Assembly: GCA_021204635.1 (NCBI GenBank)
Contig: JAJPZB010000106.1
Coordinates: 1-25,748 of the forward strand
Reading direction: 5' to 3'
DNA: 25,748 bases
Source: Opitutia bacterium
Lineage (GTDB): Bacteria > Verrucomicrobiota > Verrucomicrobiia > Opitutales > UBA953
Of the stretch, positions 12,936-20,783 are shown piece by piece. Below the pieces are notes generated by a model. It saw nothing but the letters and a program-made list of their open reading frames with translations, was not told the DNA's origin and searched no databases. The stretch's first letter is position 1, and the number at the start of each line of letters is the position of its first letter. The translations under genes were made by a program, and so were the position numbers.

Positions 12936-14789
12936 TTATTTTACCTTGCTGAGCGGAGAATTTGGCGACAACCGGCGCTCGCGGATTATCGGGAGCAGTT
13001 TGTCGATAAACTCCTGCAAGGTGCACGAACCCTCGAGCGACTTGTCCGCGCGCGAACGCACAGAGACGAGCCCTGCCTCGATTTCCTTGGCGCCGATGAC
13101 GAGCATGTGCGGGATTTTCTCGAGCTCTGCGCGGCGGATTTTCGCACCAAGTTTGTCGGAGTGTTCATCGACGGTGGCGCGGATTTTTTTCGCCTTGAGT
13201 TTCTCGCGAATTTCTGCTGCGGCGGGAATGAGCGAATCGTTCATCGGCAAGATTCTCACCTGCTCCGGCGCGAGCCATGTCGGGAAATCGCCGGCGAAAT
13301 GCTCGATCAAAATCCCGACAAAGCGCTCCATTGAGCCGAACGGCGCGCGGTGAATCATCACAGGACGCTTACGCTCGTTGTCTGCTGTCGTGTAGGACAA
13401 ATTGAAGCGTTCCGGCAAGTTGAAATCGACCTGCACGGTGCCAAGCTGCCAGCCGCGCCCAATCACGTCCTTGACGATGAAATCGATCTTCGGACCATAG
13501 AACGCGGCCTCGCCCTTTTCTTCCACGACGGGGACGCCGAGCGTTGCGGCAGCCTCGCGGCATGCCTGTTCCGCCTTTTCCCAATTTTCGTCGCTCCCGA
13601 TATACTTCGAGGATTCGGGGTCGCGAAGCCCGACGCGAACCTGATAGTTGTTCATGCCGAGCGTCGAGAGAATTATCTTGACAAGCTCGAGGCAGCCGCA
13701 AACTTCCTGCCCGATTTGGTCTTCCGTGCAGAAGAGGTGGCCGTCGTCCTGCGTAAACCCGCGCACGCGCGTCAGCCCGTTCAATTCGCCGGATTGCTCC
13801 CAGCGATAGACGGTGCCGAACTCCGCGAGGCGCACGGGCAAGTCGCGATATGAGTGCGGGCGCGAATCGAAAATCTTGATGTGGTGCGGGCAATTCATCG
13901 GCTTGAGCAAGAAACCGTCGATTTGCCCCGCAGAGAGGAGATTTGCCAAGTCCGCGCAAGATTTTCCCTCTGTTGCGAGCTTCTGAATTTGCTCCGGCGG
14001 AATCACCGGCGGGAACTGCGATTCGCGATAATACGGGAAGTGCCCCGACGTGCGGTAGAGGTTCAAATTCCCGATGTTCGGCGTGAAAACCTGCTTGTAA
14101 TCTTGCCTGAACAACTGCTCGGAAATGAAAGTTTGCAGCTCCTGGCGCACGATCGCGCCGTTTGGCGTCCACAAAATCAGCCCCTGCCCGACGTCTTCAT
14201 CGATGTGAAAAAGCCTCAGTTCGCGGCCGAGTTTACGGTGGTCGCGCTTCTTCGCTTCCTCGACGTTGTGCAGGTATTCATCGAGTTCGGCGCGCGACGG
14301 GAACGCAGTGCCGTAAATGCGTTGCAACTGCTTATTGTTCTCGTTGCCGCGGTGATATGCGCCGGCAATTGAGAGCAGTTTAAACGCCTTGACCTGCGAA
14401 GTGTAGCGCACGTGCGGGCCGGCGCAGAGGTCGAGAAATTCGCCGTTGCGATAAAACGTGATTTTTTCGCCCTCGGGAACGTCGGCAAGACGCCCGGGCT
14501 TAAATTCCGTGAGAATCGGCGACTGGGCAATGAGCTTTTTCGCCTCCTCGCGGGAAACCTCGATGCACTCGAATTTCTGGTTTTCTTTCACGATTTTCTT
14601 CATCTCCGCCTCGATTTTTTCGAGGTCTTCGGAGGTGAATTTGTGGTCGATGTCAAAATCGTAGTAAAAGCCGTTTTCCGTCGGCGGACCGATATCGAGT
14701 TGGACTTCGGGGAAAATCCTCGCGACGGCGGCGCCGAGAATGTGCGCCGCGCTGTGCCGGAGTTCTTCGAGAGGTGTCATCTGTGCCAT
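12936..14789 (-). CDS. thrS: Threonyl-tRNA synthetase lacking the TGS domain
   Basis: Class IIa synthetase charging tRNA-Thr, 617 residues. It opens directly with the editing domain: HSAAH (His12, His16) and CAGPH (Cys122, His126) are the four editing-site residues. The N-terminal TGS domain of E. coli ThrRS is absent and no ATG upstream could restore it. The catalytic core has the zinc ligands Cys300 (KPMNCPHH), His351 (TQDDGH) and His480 (MIHRAPFGSMERF, motif 3), and motif 2 around EFGTVYRW. Residues about 262-292 form an extra loop of roughly 25 residues before the zinc cysteine. The C-terminal anticodon-binding domain ends with a basic tail. ATG at 14789 has no Shine-Dalgarno sequence. 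The gene follows the histidine kinase by 80 bp and ends at a strong terminator. Confidence 0.96.
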   Translation of the reverse strand: MAQMTPLEELRHSAAHILGAAVARIFPEVQLDIGPPTENGFYYDFDIDHKFTSEDLEKIEAEMKKIVKENQKFECIEVSREEAKKLIAQSPILTEFKPGRLADVPEGEKITFYRNGEFLDLCAGPHVRYTSQVKAFKLLSIAGAYHRGNENNKQLQRIYGTAFPSRAELDEYLHNVEEAKKRDHRKLGRELRLFHIDEDVGQGLILWTPNGAIVRQELQTFISEQLFRQDYKQVFTPNIGNLNLYRTSGHFPYYRESQFPPVIPPEQIQKLATEGKSCADLANLLSAGQIDGFLLKPMNCPHHIKIFDSRPHSYRDLPVRLAEFGTVYRWEQSGELNGLTRVRGFTQDDGHLFCTEDQIGQEVCGCLELVKIILSTLGMNNYQVRVGLRDPESSKYIGSDENWEKAEQACREAAATLGVPVVEEKGEAAFYGPKIDFIVKDVIGRGWQLGTVQVDFNLPERFNLSYTTADNERKRPVMIHRAPFGSMERFVGILIEHFAGDFPTWLAPEQVRILPMNDSLIPAAAEIREKLKAKKIRATVDEHSDKLGAKIRRAELEKIPHMLVIGAKEIEAGLVSVRSRADKSLEGSCTLQEFIDKLLPIIRERRLSPNSPLSKVK

Positions 14790-14869
14790 GGCTTGTTGAA
14801 AAAATTTCGGGTCAGATTACGCCGCAGGGCGAAACATTGCAAGAGCCGCGCGGCAAAAGCGGGCGCGCG

Positions 14870-16063
14870 TCAAATTGCGTCGAGCCTCGGAGCGCGGCGG
14901 TCGGGTAGCGGAAATTGCAGCGTCACCGTCGTGCCTTTCCCGGGCGTGCTGTCGATTCCGACCTGCCCGCCATGCTCGCGCATAATCCGCATGACAATCA
15001 TCATTCCGAGGCCGTGTCCTCCGGACTTTGTCGTGAAAAACGGCTCGTAAATTTTGGAAATTGCGTCGCGATCAATGCCGCAACCGGTGTCGGAAATGCG
15101 CAAATACACGAATGCGTCGTCGCTGTCAGCAACAATATCGATTGCCCCGCCGTCCTGCATGGATTCCATCGCGTTTTTCGTGACGTTGAAAATCAATTGC
15201 TTCAGCTGCGAAACGTCTCCGCGAACAATCGGTGGCTCGCTTCCCTGCTTGACGGAACAGCGAATGTTTTTGTTTTCCAGCTCTGCCTTTTGGACGTTCA
15301 AAACCTCGAGGACGATGCCCATCAGGTTCGTTTTTTCGAGAACCGGCTTCTGCGGGCGAATTGCGCCGAGAAAATTTTTCAAAATGTCGTCCAAGCGCGA
15401 AATTTCCTCGATGCAAACGCCCACGGAATTTTTCAGCGCGCGGGATTTTTCGGCGGGAACGCCGAGCGCGGCGAGCTTGCGCTTCATGAGCTCCAAGTGA
15501 ATTTTCATCGAGTTCAGCGGATTCCCAATCTCGTGCGCGACGCTCGCGGCGAGGGTGAAAATCGAGTTCACGCGCTCGCTCTCGATCATTTCCTCGGTGC
15601 TACGGCGCTCGTCCGTGATGTCGCGCATGATAATGCCGTAGCGCACGTCGCTGTCGCCGCCACCGACGATGAGCCGCGAAATCTGCATGCGCACCCAGCG
15701 GTGTTCGGGGTAAAAAATTTCCGCGTCGCGCGCGACGTTTGGCGCCAACCCGCCCTCGCGCAAAAACAAGAGCGAGCCCGCCAAATCCGGCACGAGCTTC
15801 CAAAAAACCGCCGTGCCCAATTCCTTCGCGCTGAGCCCAATCATCTCCGCGCCCGCGCGATTCGCGTAGTCGATGACGCCGGCGGAATCGATGACGAAAA
15901 TCCCTTCCCCGACGGCGTCAAACACAGTCTCCAACAACCCGCGTTCGCGCGCGAGCCTCTGGACGAGAATAGTCAGATTCGTCGAATCCAAGTCGTCTAT
16001 CCTGCCCAAAATCCGCTCGATTGAAGAGCGGCGCGGCGAAACATTTTGCTTTTCGGGAATCAT
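14870..16063 (-). CDS. PAS-domain sensor histidine kinase (NtrB-like), soluble
   Basis: A 397-residue sensor kinase with no transmembrane segment. Domains in order: a short helical N-terminus, a PAS domain (about 45-150, starting VFDAVGEGIFVIDSAGVIDYANRAG), a HisKA dimerisation domain with phospho-acceptor His177 in SVAHEIGNPLNSM, and a HATPase_c domain with the N box around FNVTKNAMES (291-301), G1 DTGCGI (325-330), F box PFFTTK and G2 GGHGLGM (348-354). The closest architecture is NtrB/AtoS-type kinases that phosphorylate sigma-54 activators. It sits 40 bp downstream of rpoN on the same strand, fitting such a role, but no response regulator gene is in the window. ATG at 16063 is used; no Shine-Dalgarno sequence is seen. 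Confidence 0.92.
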   Translation of the reverse strand: MIPEKQNVSPRRSSIERILGRIDDLDSTNLTILVQRLARERGLLETVFDAVGEGIFVIDSAGVIDYANRAGAEMIGLSAKELGTAVFWKLVPDLAGSLLFLREGGLAPNVARDAEIFYPEHRWVRMQISRLIVGGGDSDVRYGIIMRDITDERRSTEEMIESERVNSIFTLAASVAHEIGNPLNSMKIHLELMKRKLAALGVPAEKSRALKNSVGVCIEEISRLDDILKNFLGAIRPQKPVLEKTNLMGIVLEVLNVQKAELENKNIRCSVKQGSEPPIVRGDVSQLKQLIFNVTKNAMESMQDGGAIDIVADSDDAFVYLRISDTGCGIDRDAISKIYEPFFTTKSGGHGLGMMIVMRIMREHGGQVGIDSTPGKGTTVTLQFPLPDRRAPRLDAI

Positions 16064-16103
16064 TTTTGCGCCTTTTTCTTTGAAAAATTTTTGCGCTGCG
16101 GCG

Positions 16104-17591
16104 TCAAACCCGCCGGCGTTTATACGTCGATGGAATGCGGAGTGCCTCGCGATATTTCATCACTGTCCGGCGCGCGGCAGTTATCCCGCGAGCCGCGAGT
16201 TCCTTGGAAATTTTGTCGTCGGAAAGCGGCTTGTCGCGGGGCTCGTTTTCGATAATTTCTTTTATCATTTCGCGAATCGCGGCGTTGGAAACATTGTCTG
16301 TCAAGCCTTGAATTCCGGTGGAGAAAAAGCGCTTCAGCTCGATGGTCCCCCACGGAGTTTGCGCAAATTTGCCATTGACAGCCCGCGAAATCGTCGATGG
16401 ATCAACGCCAATTCTCGCCGCGACATCGTTCTGCGTCATCGGTTGCAAGCCCGCAAAACCCTTCTCAAAAAACTCGCGCTGCGACTTCAAAATCTCCTCG
16501 CCGAGACGCGCCAACGTGCTCTCGCGATTTTTCAAATTCGCGACAAATTCCTCGGCAGACTTGATTTTTTCGTCGAAATACTTCTTGTCCTTCCCCGGAA
16601 CATCGCCGAGCAGCACACGCTTTTTCCACTCCGACGAAACCTGGACTTTCGGGCAGCAATAGCGCGTCGCGACATCGACCTCCCAGCCGCCCGCCGCGCT
16701 CTCGCGGAAAATAATCTCGGGCACGACAACGCGGTTTGTGTCTTCGAGAAAGCCGGCAGCGGGCAAAATTTTCAACGCGGCAAGCTCGGCAATCGCTTCG
16801 CGGACAGCGGCGTCGGAGACGTCAAACTCGTCCGCTATTTCCGCAAATTTTGCCTTGGTAAAAAGCGCGTACGCCTTGTCAACAATGCGGAACGCGAGCG
16901 ATTTTTCTCGCCCGCGCCGGCGTAGCTGAATCATGTAGCTCTCGCGATAATCGCGCGCGCCAATGCCGGGCGGATCAAAGCTTTGGAAAAGTTTCAGCGC
17001 CGCAGTCGCCGCCGCAACAGAGACGCCTTCTTCCTCGGCAAAACTCTCGATGTCGCGGTCAAAAAATCCTTTCTCCGTGAGGTTTGCGCAGATTTTTTCA
17101 AGAATTTTTTTCGTCGCCGCCGGCGCGTCTGTCTCGCCGATTTGCCGCTCCAAAACATCGTAGAGAGACTCCTTTTGCACTGCGGTGTCGAAAATAAATT
17201 CGCGGCGCTTCTCGTCGTCGGAAGTCCACTTTCTCGCAGGCGAAAACAATTCGTCCGAATCGCGATAAAACTCTTTTTTATCCGAGTCGCGGGTAGCATT
17301 GATGTCGCCACCACCGCCCCACTCGGATTCTGCATGCCTGCGCTCGCTGCGGGCGCGCTCCGCCGCCGCTTCCTCGGGCGTCAAAAGCCGCTCGTGCTCA
17401 AAAAAATCTTTGCGCTCCGCAACAATCTCCAAAAGCGGATTCTTCGCGCATTCCTCCTCGACCTCGCGATCCAACTCGTCCGTCGGGCGCCGCAAAATCT
17501 CCAACCTACGCAACATTTGCGGAGACAAAACCTGCGTTTGTGCAATCTTTTGCGCCTGCGACGCGGATGCGTTCTGTGAAATTTCTGCCAT
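16104..17591 (-). CDS. rpoN: RNA polymerase sigma-54 factor
   Basis: Sigma-54, which directs RNA polymerase to -24/-12 promoters and needs AAA+ activators. The 495-residue protein shows region I (QVLSPQMLRRLEILRRPTDELDREVEEECAKNPLLE), an acidic region II, a core-binding region III with LQSFDPPGIGARDYRESYMIQL, a helix-turn-helix (MTQNDVAARIGVDPSTISRAVNGK) and the near-invariant RpoN box as ARRTVMKYREALRIP near the C-terminus. The frame remains open to 17795, but residues upstream of the ATG at 17591 come from intergenic repeat sequence and are rejected. A GGAG lies about 16 bases before the start, too far to act normally. The PAS kinase follows after 40 bp. A 689-bp repeat-filled region lies upstream. 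Confidence 0.96.
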   Translation of the reverse strand: MAEISQNASASQAQKIAQTQVLSPQMLRRLEILRRPTDELDREVEEECAKNPLLEIVAERKDFFEHERLLTPEEAAAERARSERRHAESEWGGGGDINATRDSDKKEFYRDSDELFSPARKWTSDDEKRREFIFDTAVQKESLYDVLERQIGETDAPAATKKILEKICANLTEKGFFDRDIESFAEEEGVSVAAATAALKLFQSFDPPGIGARDYRESYMIQLRRRGREKSLAFRIVDKAYALFTKAKFAEIADEFDVSDAAVREAIAELAALKILPAAGFLEDTNRVVVPEIIFRESAAGGWEVDVATRYCCPKVQVSSEWKKRVLLGDVPGKDKKYFDEKIKSAEEFVANLKNRESTLARLGEEILKSQREFFEKGFAGLQPMTQNDVAARIGVDPSTISRAVNGKFAQTPWGTIELKRFFSTGIQGLTDNVSNAAIREMIKEIIENEPRDKPLSDDKISKELAARGITAARRTVMKYREALRIPSTYKRRRV

Positions 17592-17767
17592 GCGAAAAAT
17601 GGGGTATCTCCCCCGAAAATAAAAATCTCCGCCCGCGCGGGCAAGCGGCGAAAACAACAATCGCCCCACAACAAAGGCTGCACCCGCACGGGTCTGTGGT
17701 GGCAGGAATTTTTCGGAGGGTCGGTGGTGGAGACTTGGGTTGGTGGTGAGAATGGTTTGTTGTGGCA

Positions 17768-17829
17768 GGTTAGTGGTGGCAACAATCTCGCGCATGCAAT
17801 GCGCGATTCTCCCGCTAAGTTAGCGGGAG
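17768..17829 (+). repeat. 62-bp composite hairpin element, copy 1
   Basis: A G-rich head (GGTTAGTGGTGGCAACAATC) is followed by hairpin 1, TCGCGCAT-GCA-ATGCGCGA (17788-17806), and palindrome 2, TTCTCCCGCTAA-G-TTAGCGGGAGAA (17807-17831, 12 bp each side). The sequence to 17829 recurs inverted at 18013-18074 with 60 of 62 identical bases. Confidence 0.9.
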
Positions 17830-18012
17830 AATTACGTGTGTAATCCCACATCGCAAGTGGGTAGCCGGGTTAGTGGTGACGGCAGAGTGCTGCGGGAGGA
17901 GTTGGTGGTGAGAATTTTTTCGGAGGGGTTGGTGGTGGCGGTTGGGTTAGTGGTGGGGAGCGGAATCAGGCGACGTTCAACCAACACACACCCTCACCAC
18001 TAACGTGGTCCC

Positions 18013-18074
18013 CTCCCGCTAACTTAGCGGGAGAATCGCGCATTGCATGCGCTAGATTGTTGCCACCACCAACC
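18013..18074 (-). repeat. 62-bp composite hairpin element, copy 2 (inverted)
   Basis: The reverse complement matches 17768-17829 except at two positions: G for A in the head, and A for C at the base of hairpin 1. The two copies face each other across 183 bp, so a very long cruciform or stem could also form between them. The last bases continue into the shared 20-mer at 18059-18078. Confidence 0.9.
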
Positions 18075-18280
18075 CGCCGCAACAAACCCAAGTGCCACCA
18101 CTAACTCACCACTAACCCGCACGCTAATTTCCGGGAGAGGCGTTAGTCCCGAACAAATCCGTGTGACAACACAGTTTGTCGTCACCACCAACCCAAATCC
18201 CACCACCAACCCAAGTTTCGCCACCAACCCAGCTCACCACCGTCTCCTACCGCCGACCCTGTGCCTGCCACGGTGGTGGG

Positions 18281-20728
18281 TTAGCGGCGGACAGTGCAAT
18301 TGGCGGCGCGCTCAATGTCGGTGAGGATTTTCGAGAAGACGTTGCCGACTTCTTCGTCAGTGAGCGTCTTGGTTTCGGAGCGGAAAACTATCTCGAATGC
18401 GAGAGATTTTTTCCCTTCCGGCAAGCCTTTTCCTCGATAGACGTCAAAGCAATTTATTTTCTCGACAACGAAGCGCTTTGCCGTCGCCTTGTTCGCCGTG
18501 GCGCGCAGGCGATCTGCGATTTCGCCGGCGGGCACATTTTCATCGACGACGAGGGCAATGTCGCGCGACACCGGCGGGAACGCCGAAAACGCTTTGAAGC
18601 GCGCGCGTTTTGCCGTTGTTTTGAATGCGTCCTGCGTCAACAAAATTTCTCCCGCGACAATCGTTTCTTTGATGCCGCACTCGAGCGCGTGCTTGGCGTC
18701 TATGAGCCCTGTCTCAATCTCCAATGCGCGAGCGCGGTCTGTCGCCTTTGCGGCGCGACCTTCCTGCCAAATCGGCGTCTCTGCGCAATTTGCGGCGGCG
18801 AACACCATTCTCTGCTCGGCAATTCCCGCCTGCGCGGCGATGTCAAGACAAAGTTTTTTTGCGAAGAAAAAGTCTGCTTTCTCGCGCGGTTTCCACGTTC
18901 TTGTCGTCGGCGCGGCGAGAATGACAAACGCTACTGCGATGATTTCGCGGATTGCGCCCGTGCGGTCGGGGCGGAAGACGTGTCCGATCTCGAAGAGACG
19001 TCGGGGCTCGGCGTGATTTGCGAGATTGAGTTTCAGCGAATCGAGTAGCCCGGGCAAGAGCGAGGGGCGGACGTGCGATTGGTCGCTCGTCAGCGGGTTT
19101 GCGAGCGAGAGCGCGGTCGCCATTTTTTCGCCGTGGCATTTTTTAATCTCCGCGAACGAGCGCAACGTGTAGTTGACGCATTCGGCGAAGCCCTGCCCAA
19201 CGAGGAGCGACGCCGCTTTGCGGGCGAATTTCGCCGTCGGCGCGTCGTCTGCGGGTGCGACCGGCGCCGCTATCGCAGCCGAGGGAATCGTCGTCGTGCC
19301 ATAAATTCTGACAAATTCCTCCACGAGGTCGATTGGGCGATCGACGTCCGGCCGGAACGCCGGCACGAAGACGCTCCACGCGCTTCCGCCCTTTTCTTCC
19401 ACGGAAAATCCGAGCCGCTTGAACACGTCGATAATCGCCGCGTCCGCGACATCGTAGCCGCAGCGGGCGCGCACGAAGTCGCCGGAAATTTCGATCGCGC
19501 GATCGGCTCTCGGAAGTTTGCCGACGGAGATTTGCCTGCCCTCGATTTTCCCGCCTGCGAGCTCGCAAACGAGTTGCGCGGCGCGTGCACCGGCGACGGC
19601 GACGAGCGTGGGATCAACGTCGCGGGTGTAGCGCGTCGAGCTGTCTGTCGAGACGCCGATGTGGCGCGACGTTTTGCGAATCGAGCCCGGGTCAAACCAC
19701 GCCGCCTCGATGACGACGTTTTGCGTCGCGTCTGAAACTCCGGAATTTTCGCCGCCCATCACGCCTGCGACGACCATCGGCTTTTCGTTGTCTGCAATGA
19801 CGCAAATATCGGGAGAAAGTTCGCATTCTTTGCCGTCGAGCAATTTGAGTTTTTCCCCTGCCTTTGCCTGCCGAATGCGAATCGTGTTGCCGCCGATTGT
19901 CCCCGCGTCAAAGGCGTGGAGCGGCGAGCCGAGTTCCATCATCACCCAATTCGTTATATCGACGACGTTGTTTATCGGGCGCAAGCCGACGGCGAAAAGG
20001 TCGCGCTGCATCCACTCCGGCGACGGCGCGATTTTCACGCCGCGAACGGTCCACGCGTTATAGAGCGAGCAAACTGGAGATTCGATGGCGACTTCGAGAA
20101 ACTCGTTTTTCGCGTTTCCGTCGGGTGCATTTCTCGGCACGCCTGCGACGGGATTTTTCAATTGTTTTCCGAAAAACGCCGCGAGGTCGCGCGCGACGCC
20201 TATGTGCGAGAGGCAATCGCCGCGATTTGCCGTTATCGAGATGTCGAACACTGTGTCGGCTTTCGGGAAATGGTCGTTGATCGGCGTGCCGAGCGGCAGG
20301 TTTCTCTCGGTCAAAATGAGAAGGCCGGCGTGGTCGTCGTTCAGCCCGAGTTCGCGCCCCGAGCACATCATTCCCTGCGAAACTTCGCCGCGCATTTTCG
20401 CTTCTTTAATCTCGAATCCGCCGGGCATAATCGCGCCCGGGAGGGCGACGGGGACGATGTCGTTCGCCTTGAAATTTTTCGCGCCGCAAACGATTTGGCG
20501 CATATTTCCGTCGCCGACGTCAACGCGGCAAACGCTGAGGTGGTCGGAGTTTGCGTGCGGCACGAAGGAAAGAATTTTCCCGATCACTATGTTTTTCAGG
20601 GGAATGAGGCCAGCCGTCGAAATTTCTTCGACTTCGAGGCCGATCATCGGGAGCGCGTCCGCGATTTTTTCTGCGGAAATATCGCTCAAATCAACGTATT
20701 TGTTGAGCCATTGCAGGGAAATTTTCAT
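18281..20728 (-). CDS. pheT: Phenylalanyl-tRNA synthetase beta subunit
   Basis: Beta chain of the heterotetrameric PheRS, 815 residues, normal length. Domains in order: N-terminal B1, an EMAP-II-like tRNA-binding domain (about 40-150, IGKILSFVPHANSDHLSVCRVDVG), the B3/B4 editing domain (about 215-390, with the NVVDITNWVMMELGSPLHAFD block), the B5 domain, the catalytic-like core (SLANPLTSDQSHVRPSLLPGLLDSLKLN) and a C-terminal FDX-ACB domain (FPPVSRDIALVVDENVPAGEI onward). ATG at 20728 lies 55 bp after the pheS stop, so pheS and pheT form an operon. The stop TAA at 18281-18283 is immediately followed by CCCACCACC of the intergenic repeat family. Confidence 0.97.
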   Translation of the reverse strand: MKISLQWLNKYVDLSDISAEKIADALPMIGLEVEEISTAGLIPLKNIVIGKILSFVPHANSDHLSVCRVDVGDGNMRQIVCGAKNFKANDIVPVALPGAIMPGGFEIKEAKMRGEVSQGMMCSGRELGLNDDHAGLLILTERNLPLGTPINDHFPKADTVFDISITANRGDCLSHIGVARDLAAFFGKQLKNPVAGVPRNAPDGNAKNEFLEVAIESPVCSLYNAWTVRGVKIAPSPEWMQRDLFAVGLRPINNVVDITNWVMMELGSPLHAFDAGTIGGNTIRIRQAKAGEKLKLLDGKECELSPDICVIADNEKPMVVAGVMGGENSGVSDATQNVVIEAAWFDPGSIRKTSRHIGVSTDSSTRYTRDVDPTLVAVAGARAAQLVCELAGGKIEGRQISVGKLPRADRAIEISGDFVRARCGYDVADAAIIDVFKRLGFSVEEKGGSAWSVFVPAFRPDVDRPIDLVEEFVRIYGTTTIPSAAIAAPVAPADDAPTAKFARKAASLLVGQGFAECVNYTLRSFAEIKKCHGEKMATALSLANPLTSDQSHVRPSLLPGLLDSLKLNLANHAEPRRLFEIGHVFRPDRTGAIREIIAVAFVILAAPTTRTWKPREKADFFFAKKLCLDIAAQAGIAEQRMVFAAANCAETPIWQEGRAAKATDRARALEIETGLIDAKHALECGIKETIVAGEILLTQDAFKTTAKRARFKAFSAFPPVSRDIALVVDENVPAGEIADRLRATANKATAKRFVVEKINCFDVYRGKGLPEGKKSLAFEIVFRSETKTLTDEEVGNVFSKILTDIERAANCTVRR

Positions 20729-20783
20729 AGAAATTTTGCGAGTAAAATTGTCGTTTTTTTTGTTGACTTGCCGCGATGCCGCC

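Larger units (their letters stand above)
17592..18280. repeat. Large intergenic repeat region between pheT and rpoN
   Basis: No gene is supported in these 689 bp. They contain many units of the 18-bp family on both strands, including a contiguous run on the minus strand: GGGTTGGTGGCGAAACTT (18213-18230), GGGTTGGTGGTGGGATTT (18195-18212) and a partial unit (18181-18194). A second shared module, a T run then CGGAGGG and GGTGGTGG, occurs near 17709 and 17917 and also near 5808. Two inverted 62-bp composite elements and small hairpins (ATTAC/GTAAT near 17831-17844, CCCAC/GTGGG near 17845-17861) are present. The region must also hold the rpoN promoter, which I could not identify. Confidence 0.85.

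Noticed and set aside
17592..17795. 68-residue N-terminal extension of sigma-54
   Set aside because: The extension is translated repeat sequence; region I of sigma-54 starts right after the ATG at 17591.
17592..18280. Insertion sequence or integron-like element
   Set aside because: No transposase or integrase frame, and no target-site duplication visible; it is described only as repeats.
18024..18324. Short frames on both strands in the pheT-rpoN gap
   Set aside because: These are translations of 18-bp units (GLVVGF/PPTQ-type peptides) and not genes.
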